Shown one piece after another: positions 1-6,227 of a stretch of 23,289 nt of DNA (position 1 is its first letter; every line of letters begins with the position of its first letter). The DNA comes from Candidatus Caccousia avistercoris. GTDB lineage: Bacteria > Bacillota > Clostridia > Oscillospirales > Acutalibacteraceae. Both the position numbers and the translations under genes were made by a program. Location: contig DVMK01000027.1 in NCBI GenBank assembly GCA_018715025.1, positions 1-23,289 of the forward strand. The letters are read 5' to 3'. The notes under the pieces were generated by a model. That model searched no databases, was not told the origin of the DNA, and worked only from the letters and a program-made list of their open reading frames with translations.

Positions 1-18
1 GAAAACGGAGGATACGTA

Positions 19-165
19 ATGAAAGTGAAAATCGTGAGGAAGAAAAAGAGCAGGGAAGTGCTGCGCTGCATCAACGTCAACCTGAATGCCATCATAGCCA
101 ACCAGAACATCCTGTGCCTGCAGCTGGGGCAAATCATCGCCCTGCTGCGCAAAATAACCAGATAA
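19..165 (+). CDS. Small basic hypothetical protein (48 aa)
   Basis: A short ORF of 48 residues begins at ATG 19, seven bases after a GGAGG ribosome site (7-11), and stops at TAA 163-165. The first 16 residues are very basic (MKVKIVRKKKSREVLR). The rest is aliphatic with several Asn and two Cys (INVNLNAIIANQNILC, then LQLGQIIALLRKI), which could form an amphipathic helix or a short coiled coil. No family is recognised and no function is proposed. It is followed by a GC-rich hairpin and then the TauE/SafE pair. Whatever lies upstream is outside the window, so its operon is unknown. The good ribosome site and clean stop favour a real gene, but the length leaves doubt. Confidence 0.55.
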   Translation: MKVKIVRKKKSREVLRCINVNLNAIIANQNILCLQLGQIIALLRKITR

Positions 166-174
166 GCAAAAACG

Positions 175-205
175 GGGGCCTGCGGCAAACTGCGCCGCAG
201 GCCCC
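175..205. terminator. GC-rich hairpin after the 48-aa ORF, possible terminator
   Basis: A perfect 12-bp inverted repeat (175-186 with 194-205, 7-nt loop) lies ten bases past the 48-aa stop. On the plus strand it is followed only by TTGCC, so the U-tract is poor. On the minus strand it is followed by GTTTTTG. It may end the upstream transcript, but the tail is better suited to minus-strand termination, where no gene is seen. Confidence 0.45.
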
Positions 206-277
206 TTGCCGCGCAATAAATTCGCGGTTTCCGGCGCACACTAACCCATATTGATATGGAAAGGTGTGCGATGGGTC

Positions 278-643
278 ATGAAAAAAATCACAGGAAAATG
301 GGGCAGGGCCGCCCTTACCGGCGGGCTGTGCGGGGTGCTGAACGGGCTGTTCGGCGCGGGAGGCGGCATTGCGGCCGTGCCTCTGCTGAAGGCGGGCGGG
401 CTGGAGCAGAAAAAGGCGCACGCCACCTCCCTTGCGGTTATCCTGCCCCTGGCTGTCACAAGCGCCGTTTCGTACCTGGCGCAGGGGACCATTTCGGTGG
501 AGGAAGCGCTGCCCTATCTTCCCGGCGGCTTTTTGGGCGCCTGCGCCGGGGCGCTGCTGATGAAAAAAATCCCCGCGCTCTGGCTGCGGCGGGTGTTCGC
601 CCTGTTCCTTATTTACGCGGCCGTGCGGCTGCTGCTGAAATGA
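278..643 (+). CDS. TauE/SafE family permease, N-terminal half (121 aa)
   Basis: This is a small polytopic membrane protein with about four hydrophobic segments (roughly residues 10-30, 45-70, 78-98, 103-119). The segment GLFGAGGGIAAVPLL near residues 23-37 is the glycine-rich signature of the TauE/SafE (DUF81) repeat. That family exports sulfite, sulfoacetate or related anions. Normal members are about 250 aa and contain two such repeats, so this gene encodes only the first half. I chose ATG 278 (MKKITGK) because AAGGTG lies 11 bases upstream; a TTG at 251 is in frame but has no better site. Its stop overlaps the start of the second half as ATGA, so the two halves are translationally coupled. 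The substrate cannot be told from sequence. Confidence 0.85.
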   Translation: MKKITGKWGRAALTGGLCGVLNGLFGAGGGIAAVPLLKAGGLEQKKAHATSLAVILPLAVTSAVSYLAQGTISVEEALPYLPGGFLGACAGALLMKKIPALWLRRVFALFLIYAAVRLLLK

Positions 644-1023
644 GCGGCTGGCTGGCGCCCTTCCTTTCCAGTCTGGCGGCTGGCTTCGTCAGCTCTCTGG
701 GGCTTGGGGGAGGAGGAATTCTGGTGCTGTACCTGACAGTGTTCCAGGGGATGAACCAGACGGAAGCGGGCGGGATCAATCTGCTGTTTTTTCTGCCGGT
801 GGCGGCGGTTTCTATTGCGATCCACCTGAAAAACAGGCAGATCGACTGGCGCATGGCCCTTCGCTGCGCCCCCTTCGGGGTGGCGTCCGCCCTGGCAGGG
901 GCCTGGCTTGCCCACGCGGTGGATCCTTACTGGCTGGGGAAGGTGTTCGCCCTGTTTGTTCTGGCGTTAGGGGGAAGAGAGCTGTTCGCCAAGGAAAAGC
1001 CGCCCCATCCCCCCGCGGAGTGA
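640..1023 (+). CDS. TauE/SafE family permease, C-terminal half (127 aa)
   Basis: This second half-length TauE/SafE protein starts at ATG 640, inside the stop of the first (ATGA). It again begins with a glycine-rich repeat signature, GFVSSLGLGGGGILVLYL (about residues 15-32). Further hydrophobic segments follow near residues 45-62, 76-95 and 98-114, then a short hydrophilic tail rich in Pro and Glu. Both halves keep their own signature and there is no decayed linker, so this looks like a stable two-gene arrangement rather than a frameshifted pseudogene. The likely active form is a heterodimer equivalent to one full TauE/SafE transporter. That is inference from family architecture. Confidence 0.85.
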   Translation: MSGWLAPFLSSLAAGFVSSLGLGGGGILVLYLTVFQGMNQTEAGGINLLFFLPVAAVSIAIHLKNRQIDWRMALRCAPFGVASALAGAWLAHAVDPYWLGKVFALFVLALGGRELFAKEKPPHPPAE

Positions 1024-1032
1024 AGGGGCGGC
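999..1032 (+). terminator. Weak hairpin at the end of the TauE/SafE pair
   Basis: GCCGCCCC (999-1006) can pair with GGGGCGGC (1025-1032) around an 18-nt loop spanning the stop codon. Only a short TTTT follows at some distance, so this is a poor intrinsic terminator. Confidence 0.25.
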
Positions 1033-1073
1033 CCAGCGGCCCGTTTTCCCGGTTGGAAAGAGCCCTCCTGCGC

Positions 1074-1102
1074 TGGATTTTTTCCCGGAAAGATGATATA
1101 CT
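1074..1102 (+). promoter_or_regulatory. Extended -10 promoter for the radical SAM gene
   Basis: TGATATACT (1094-1102) is an extended -10 element (TGn + TATACT). The matching -35 region, TGGATT at 1074-1079 with a 17-bp spacer, is weak, as is common when the TGn extension is present. It lies about 45 bases before the ATG at 1148. Confidence 0.55.
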
Positions 1103-1147
1103 GAAAGGGCATATCACAGATCCAAGGAAACAGAAGGGAAAATTTAC

Positions 1148-3079
1148 ATGCCTTTTTTGCCCATTACAAAGGAAGAGACGGAAGCCCTCGGCTGGGACAG
1201 GCCGGATTTTGTCCTGGTGACGGGGGACGCCTACGTGGATCACCCTACCTTCGGCCCCGCCATCATCTCACGCCTGCTGGAAAGCCGCGGCTGGCGGGTG
1301 GCCATTCTGGCCCAGCCGGAATGGCGGGAGGGGAAGGACTTCGCCCGCTTCGGCAGGCCGCGGCTGGCCTTTCTGGTAAGCGCCGGGAACATTGACAGCA
1401 TGGTGGCCCATTACACCGCCGCCCGCCGCAAAAGGAGCGACGACGCCTACTCCCCGGGAAACCGGGCCGGGCTGCGGCCGGACAGGGCCTCCATCGTGTA
1501 CACGAAAAAGATCAAAGAGCTTTACCCGGACTGCCCGGTTGTTTTGGGCGGGCTGGAGGCTTCCCTGCGCCGGTTTGCCCATTACGACTATTGGGCGGAT
1601 GAAATCCGGCCCTCCATCCTGGTGGAATCCGGGGCGGATCTGCTCACCTTCGGGATGGGGGAGCGCCAGTCTCTGGAAATAGCGGAGCGCCTGGCCGCCG
1701 GGGAGCCGGCGGCAGCCCTGCGGGATATTCGCGGCACCTGCTGCCTGATTCCCGCAGAGGAGTATGAGCCGGGCCCGGCGGTGGACTGCCCCAGCTACGA
1801 GCAGGTGCGGGCCTCTAAACGGGAGTACGCCGTCTCTTGCCGGAAGCAGCAGGATGAACAGGACGCCGTGCGGGGAAAGCGCCTGCTGCAGAAGCACGGC
1901 AGGCTTTTGCTGGTGCAGAACTCTCCGGCCCTTCCCCTGGACGGGCCGGAGCTGGACGAGGTGTACGGCCTGCCCTATATGCGCACCTACCATCCCTGCT
2001 ACGAAAGCATGGGGGGCGTGCCCGCCATTCAGGAGGTGGAGTTTTCCATCACCCACAACCGGGGCTGCTTCGGCGCCTGCAATTTCTGTTCCATCGCCTT
2101 TCATCAGGGCAGGCAAATCACCTCCCGCAGCCATGAAAGCGTCCTGCGGGAAGCGGAGCTGCTCACGCATCTTCCCAATTTCAAGGGCTACATCCACGAC
2201 GTGGGCGGCCCCACCGCCAATTTTCGCCAGCCCTCCTGCGAAAAGCAGAAAAGGCTGGGGCTGTGCCCGGGCAAAAAGTGCCTGGCCCCAAAGCCGTGCC
2301 CCGCGCTGCAGGTCGATCACCAGGATTACCGGAAGCTTCTGCAGGAGGTGCGGGCGCTGCCGGGGGTCAAACGGGTGTTCATCCGGTCCGGCATCCGGTT
2401 CGATTACCTGATGGAGGACAAAAACAAGGATTTTCTTCACGAGCTGATTGAGCACCACGTGAGCGGTCAGCTGAAGGTAGCGCCGGAGCACTGCTCCGCC
2501 GCTGTGCTGGACTGCATGGGCAAGCCTCACATAGAGTCGTACCTGGCGTTTCAGAAGGAATTTTTCCGGTACACCAGGAAGATCGGGAAGGAGCAGTATC
2601 TGGTGCCCTACCTGATGTCCTCCCACCCGGGAAGCACCCTGCAGGACGCGGTAGAGCTGGCGCTGTTCCTGAAGCGGGAGCATCTGCGCCCAGAGCAGGT
2701 GCAGGATTTTTACCCCACGCCGGGCACCATCTCTACCTGTATGTTTTACACCGGCCTGGATCCCTACACCCTGAAGCCGGTGTACGTCCCCCGCACAGAC
2801 AAGGAAAAAGCCATGCAGCGGGCGCTGCTGCAATATTTTGACCCGAAAAAGCGCCCTCTTGTCATAGAAGCCCTGCGGGCGGCGGGCAGGCAGGATCTGA
2901 TTGGCTTCGGGCCGGAATGCCTGGTGCCGCCCCTGCCGGGGAGCAGGCCGCCGTCGGCGCAGAACCGCGGGCAGGGGCAGGGCCGTTCGTCCCGCCGCCC
3001 CGGCTCCAAGCTGGGAGGCCGCTGGGACAAGGATGCGGAGAAGGCCGCGAAAAGCGCCAGAGGCAAAAGAAATAAATAA
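1148..3079 (+). CDS. ygiQ: YgiQ family radical SAM protein
   Basis: This 643-residue protein matches the YgiQ family (UPF0313) along its length. The N-terminal region begins MPFLPITKEETEALGWDRPD and contains the family-typical TGDAYVDHPTFGPAIISR. The radical SAM cluster is CFGACNFC, with Cys307, Cys311 and Cys314 (CX3CX2C) binding the [4Fe-4S] cluster that cleaves S-adenosylmethionine. The C-terminal part, with VQDFYPTPGTISTCMFYTG, corresponds to the family's C-terminal domain. It ends in a basic low-complexity tail (about residues 600-643) rich in Gly, Ser, Arg and Lys. The physiological reaction of YgiQ is not firmly established. The start follows AGAAGGGAA (1132-1140). The DUF3006 gene follows after 16 bases and is probably cotranscribed. 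Confidence 0.93.
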   Translation: MPFLPITKEETEALGWDRPDFVLVTGDAYVDHPTFGPAIISRLLESRGWRVAILAQPEWREGKDFARFGRPRLAFLVSAGNIDSMVAHYTAARRKRSDDAYSPGNRAGLRPDRASIVYTKKIKELYPDCPVVLGGLEASLRRFAHYDYWADEIRPSILVESGADLLTFGMGERQSLEIAERLAAGEPAAALRDIRGTCCLIPAEEYEPGPAVDCPSYEQVRASKREYAVSCRKQQDEQDAVRGKRLLQKHGRLLLVQNSPALPLDGPELDEVYGLPYMRTYHPCYESMGGVPAIQEVEFSITHNRGCFGACNFCSIAFHQGRQITSRSHESVLREAELLTHLPNFKGYIHDVGGPTANFRQPSCEKQKRLGLCPGKKCLAPKPCPALQVDHQDYRKLLQEVRALPGVKRVFIRSGIRFDYLMEDKNKDFLHELIEHHVSGQLKVAPEHCSAAVLDCMGKPHIESYLAFQKEFFRYTRKIGKEQYLVPYLMSSHPGSTLQDAVELALFLKREHLRPEQVQDFYPTPGTISTCMFYTGLDPYTLKPVYVPRTDKEKAMQRALLQYFDPKKRPLVIEALRAAGRQDLIGFGPECLVPPLPGSRPPSAQNRGQGQGRSSRRPGSKLGGRWDKDAEKAAKSARGKRNK

Positions 3080-3095
3080 ACCGGGAGGAATTGCC

Positions 3096-3368
3096 ATGAG
3101 ACAGCTTATCATTGACCGTTTTGAGGGAATGTACGCCATCTGCGAGGAATGGGCAGAGGAAAAGGCGGGGGAAAAGGGAAAGAAGCCTGCCCGGAACGCC
3201 AAGGACATAAAATTTTTCGGGATTGAAAAGGGGGAGCTCCCTCAGAATGCGAAAGAGGGCTCTGTTCTGTGCATAGACGGGGAAGGAAATCTGACCCTGG
3301 ACGAGGCCGCCACCAAGGCCAGGCGCGACAGAATAAACGCCCTGCAGGGCAAGCTTTGGAAAAAATAA
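3096..3368 (+). CDS. DUF3006 family small protein (90 aa)
   Basis: The protein starts MRQLIIDRFEGMYAICEE and contains LPQNAKEGSVLCIDGEGN, then a charged helix with RRDRINALQGKLWKK. This is the pattern of the DUF3006 family of small cytoplasmic proteins of unknown function: an N-terminal IIDRFEG strand, a mid 'P..AKEGDVL' strand pair and a C-terminal R..RI..L helix. Usual members are about 70 residues; this one has roughly 15-20 extra residues, rich in Lys, Glu and Ala, between the first strands. GGGAGG at 3083-3088 lies seven bases before ATG 3096. It follows the radical SAM gene by 16 bases, so the two form one unit that ends at the terminator at 3373. Confidence 0.85.
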   Translation: MRQLIIDRFEGMYAICEEWAEEKAGEKGKKPARNAKDIKFFGIEKGELPQNAKEGSVLCIDGEGNLTLDEAATKARRDRINALQGKLWKK

Positions 3369-3372
3369 AAAG

Positions 3373-3414
3373 GAATGCCGGTGCGGGAAGCTTCCCGCAC
3401 CGGCATTCGCTTTT
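3373..3414. terminator. Bidirectional terminator between DUF3006 and uvrA2
   Basis: A perfect 36-bp palindrome (3373-3390 with 3391-3408) separates two convergent genes. It is flanked by AAAAATAAAAAG on the left and GCTTTTC on the right, so each strand gets a hairpin followed by a T-rich tail. In RNA the centre GGAAGCTTCC gives a small loop. Confidence 0.9.
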
Positions 3415-5912
3415 CACCGCAGAAATCTTCCGGTGACGCTTTCTTCCTTTGCCGCTATCTGCGCAGGGGTTCCGGCGGCCACAATCCGGCCGCCCTCCTC
3501 GCCGCCCCCCGGCCCCATGTCAATTACGTAGTCCGCGCTGCGGATCACGTCCAGGTCGTGCTCAATTACCACCACGGTGGCTTCCTGCTCCAGCAGGGTC
3601 CGAAACACCCCCAGCAGGGTGCGCACATCCAGGGGGTGCAGGCCGATGGTAGGCTCGTCGAACACAAAAACGGCGTCCCCCTGGCCGCGGCCCATCTCGC
3701 TTGCCAGCTTCAGCCGCTGGGCCTCCCCGCCAGAGAGGCTGGGGGTGGCCTCGCCCAGGGTCAGGTAGCCCAGCCCCAGGCTCTGCAGCACCTGAAGCCT
3801 CTGCTGCACCACCTTCATGCCGCTGCAGGCTTCCAGCGCGGTGGAAATGTCCATGGCCATCAGCTCAGGCAGGGAGCAGGCGTTTCCCTGCCTGTTCCCA
3901 TGCCTTACCCGGCCGGCGTCCCGGCTGTAGCGGGAACCGCGGCACTCCGGGCAGGGAATCTCCACGTCGGGCAGGAACTGCACGTCCAGGCTGATGACCC
4001 CGGTGCCGTCGCACACAGGGCAGCGCAGCTTGCCGGTGTTGTAGGAAAAGTCCCCGGCCTTGAAGCCCAGCCTTTTGGCGTCGGGCGTTTTGGCGTAGAT
4101 TTTCCGCAGCTCGTCGTGTACGTTGGCGTAAGTAGCCACCGTAGAGCGCACGTTGATGCCGATGGGGGTGGCGTCAATCAGTCTGACCCGCCGGATCCCC
4201 TCCGCCTGCAGCTCTTTCACATGCGGCGGCAGCTTCGCCTCGCTGACGGCGGCTTCCAGCCCGGGGACAAGGCTTTCCAGAATCAGCGTGGTTTTGCCAG
4301 AGCCGGAAACCCCCGTCACCACCGTGAGCTTTCCCTTGGGAATGGCGGCTTCCAGCGGCTTTACGGTGTGGATGGCCCCGGTGCGCAGCAGGATGCGCCC
4401 TTTCCGGAACAGCTCCTCCTCCGGCTGCGCTTTCTCCCCGGCCTGGGCCTTCCCGGCAAGGAAGGGCCCGATGAGGGAAGATTCGCAGCGGCACAGGTCC
4501 GCCACCGTCCCCTGGGCCGCCACCTGCCCGCCCCTGGCCCCGGCCTGGGGGCCCATTTCAATAATCCAGTCCGCCTCTGACAAAATCTGCGTGTCATGGT
4601 CTACCAAAAGCACAGAATTCCCGTCCCTGACCAGGTCGTGCATCACCCGGGTCAGCCCCAGGATGTTGGAGGGATGCAGGCCGATGGAGGGCTCGTCCAG
4701 CACATACAGAACGCCGGTGGTGCGGTTGCGCACCGCTCTGGCCAGCTGCATCCGCTGGCGTTCCCCGGTGGAAAGGGTGGCGGCGGAGCGGTCCAGCGTC
4801 AGGTAGCCCAGGCCCAGCTCCATCAGCCGCCGGGCGGCCGTTTCAAAGGATTCCGCAATGCTTCTGGCCATGGGGCGCATTTCCTCCGGCAGGGAATCCG
4901 GCACCCCCTGCACCCAGCGGAAAAGCTGGGCCAGGGTCATGCGGCAGGCCTCGTCCAGGCCAATTCCGCGCAGCTTGGGGGCCCTGGCCGCCGGGGAAAG
5001 GCGGGTGCCGCCGCAGTCGGGGCATAGATCCTCCTTGAGAAATTTTTCCACCCGCTTCATGCCCTTCTCGTCCTTTACCTTGGCCAAAGCGTTTTCCACC
5101 GTGTAAACGGCGTTGAAGTAGGTAAAGTCCAGCTCCCCGGCCTGGTTGGAGGTTTTGGAATGGTACAGAATATGCTTCTTCACCGCGGGGCCGTTGTACA
5201 CAATATCCTTTTCCTCCGGGGTCAGGTCGCGGAAGGGAACGTCGGTGCGCACTCCCATGGCCCGGCACACGTCTGTCATCAGCGACCACATCAGCGTGTT
5301 CCAGGGGGCCACCGCCCCCTGGTCTATGGTGAGGGAATCGTCCGGCACCAGCGCGGCCCGGTCCACCGTGCGCACAATGCCTGTGCCGCCGCAGGTGCGG
5401 CAGGCCCCCTGGCTGTTGAAGGCCAGCTCCTCCGCGCCGGGCGCGTAAAAGGCAGCGCCGCATTCCGGGCAGATCAGCTCCTGCCCGGCGGCCACCGCCA
5501 GGGTAGGGGGCAGAAAATGTCCGTTGGGGCACCGGTGGCTGGCCAGCCGGGAAAACATCAGGCGCAGGCTGTTCAGCAGCTCGGTGCCGGTGCCGAAGGT
5601 GCTGCGGATGCCAGGCACGCCGGGCCGCTGGTGCAGGGCTAGGGCGGCGGGGACGTACAGCACCTGGTCCACGTCCGCCTTTGCGGCCTGGGTCATGCGC
5701 CGCCTGGTGTAGGTAGAGAGGGCTTCCAGGTACCGGCGGGAACCCTCCGCGTACAGGACCCCCAGCGCCAGCGACGATTTCCCAGAGCCGGAAACCCCCG
5801 CCACGCCTACAATCTGATGCAGCGGTACGTCCACATCAATATTTTTCAGGTTATGCACCCGCGCGCCCCGAACCAAAATTTTTTGGGGCGCTTCGCTGTT
5901 TTCCTTTGTCAT
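3414..5912 (-). CDS. UvrA2: class II UvrA-like ABC ATPase without UvrB-binding domain
   Basis: This is an 832-residue tandem ABC ATPase of the UvrA family, about 110 residues shorter than the UvrA encoded next to it. Walker A motifs lie at residues 39-46 (GVSGSGKS) and 534-541 (GVSGSGKT), and ABC signatures at 380-386 (LSTGERQ) and 726-732 (LSGGEAQ). Both zinc-binding modules are kept (CPEC...CRTC, and CPVC...CPEC). The stretch that forms the UvrB-binding domain in classical UvrA is missing: the protein runs from CPNGHFLPPT almost directly into the first zinc module. This is the UvrA2 / DrrC-like class, linked in other bacteria to tolerance of DNA-damaging drugs rather than standard excision repair. 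ATG 5912 follows AAGGAG by seven bases. It is convergent with the DUF3006 gene and lies 315 bp downstream of the uvrBA operon on the same strand. Confidence 0.93.
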   Translation of the reverse strand: MTKENSEAPQKILVRGARVHNLKNIDVDVPLHQIVGVAGVSGSGKSSLALGVLYAEGSRRYLEALSTYTRRRMTQAAKADVDQVLYVPAALALHQRPGVPGIRSTFGTGTELLNSLRLMFSRLASHRCPNGHFLPPTLAVAAGQELICPECGAAFYAPGAEELAFNSQGACRTCGGTGIVRTVDRAALVPDDSLTIDQGAVAPWNTLMWSLMTDVCRAMGVRTDVPFRDLTPEEKDIVYNGPAVKKHILYHSKTSNQAGELDFTYFNAVYTVENALAKVKDEKGMKRVEKFLKEDLCPDCGGTRLSPAARAPKLRGIGLDEACRMTLAQLFRWVQGVPDSLPEEMRPMARSIAESFETAARRLMELGLGYLTLDRSAATLSTGERQRMQLARAVRNRTTGVLYVLDEPSIGLHPSNILGLTRVMHDLVRDGNSVLLVDHDTQILSEADWIIEMGPQAGARGGQVAAQGTVADLCRCESSLIGPFLAGKAQAGEKAQPEEELFRKGRILLRTGAIHTVKPLEAAIPKGKLTVVTGVSGSGKTTLILESLVPGLEAAVSEAKLPPHVKELQAEGIRRVRLIDATPIGINVRSTVATYANVHDELRKIYAKTPDAKRLGFKAGDFSYNTGKLRCPVCDGTGVISLDVQFLPDVEIPCPECRGSRYSRDAGRVRHGNRQGNACSLPELMAMDISTALEACSGMKVVQQRLQVLQSLGLGYLTLGEATPSLSGGEAQRLKLASEMGRGQGDAVFVFDEPTIGLHPLDVRTLLGVFRTLLEQEATVVVIEHDLDVIRSADYVIDMGPGGGEEGGRIVAAGTPAQIAAKEESVTGRFLR

Positions 5913-6058
5913 CCTTTTTCTCCTTAGCTTTCACAGAGATTTTTGGCGGCCTCATTCCCTTGGATACAGCACAGAACCACTTTATCATACTTTCCGTCCT
6001 TCCGCATGAAGTCAAGCGCAGGCAGTGCCGCCGCTCTGCTGCGGCACAATGCAAACCA

Positions 6059-6150
6059 TTTTGAAAAAGTTTACAATCAGACTTTTACGTTCGCTCTCTC
6101 TTAACTTCTTTTTGAAAAAGGTGGACGAAAACTTTAAATTTCGCTCCATA
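6059..6150. repeat. AT-rich imperfect direct repeat (two copies of about 40 bp)
   Basis: TTTTGAAAAAG at about 6060-6069 and again at 6110-6120 is followed in each copy, after about 15 bases, by ACTTT, a short A/T stretch and TTCGCTC. The second copy is also a small palindrome, CTTTTTGAAAAAG (6108-6120). The two copies differ by several substitutions and a small gap. The composition differs sharply from the GC-rich genes on either side. Confidence 0.5.
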
Positions 6151-6172
6151 TTTAAATCGTGATAAAAACCTC

Positions 6173-6213
6173 AAAAGCGCCGGAAGCATTCGCACAGGGC
6201 TTCCGGCGCTTTT
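6173..6213 (-). terminator. Intrinsic terminator of uvrBA
   Basis: A perfect 15-bp inverted repeat (6173-6187 with 6199-6213, 11-nt loop) begins 15 bases past the uvrA stop on the minus strand. On that strand the hairpin ends in TTTT, then GAGG and a second TTTTT. It closes the uvrB-uvrA operon. Confidence 0.88.
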
Positions 6214-6227
6214 ATGCGGGGGGCAGC

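Larger units (their letters stand above)
5913..6227. other. 315-bp non-coding region between uvrA2 and uvrA
   Basis: No credible gene is seen here. The left part holds a possible minus-strand promoter for uvrA2: TATGAT at 5984-5989 with TTGACT at 6010-6015, but the spacing is 20 bp, so it is weak. The middle (about 6059-6157) is much more AT-rich than its surroundings and carries an imperfect direct repeat. The right part holds the uvrA terminator at 6173-6213. Confidence 0.6.

Noticed and set aside
256..1023. A single 255-codon frame covering the whole TauE/SafE region
   Set aside because: Its first half reads an arginine-rich out-of-frame version of the first TauE/SafE gene. Only the part from ATG 640 is genuine, and the first gene uses another frame.
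1268..3208. A 646-codon open frame on the minus strand antisense to the radical SAM gene
   Set aside because: GC-rich codon bias leaves the antisense frame open. The product has no recognisable domain, whereas the plus-strand frame is a clear YgiQ protein.
3373..3408. Perfect 36-bp palindrome considered as a mobile-element end or recombination site
   Set aside because: It lies exactly between two convergent stops and has T-rich tails on both sides, which is fully explained by a bidirectional terminator.
3375..4580. A 401-codon plus-strand frame antisense to uvrA2
   Set aside because: It is low-complexity (His, Gly, Gln, Val-rich) with no ribosome site, and it reflects the complement of conserved UvrA codons.
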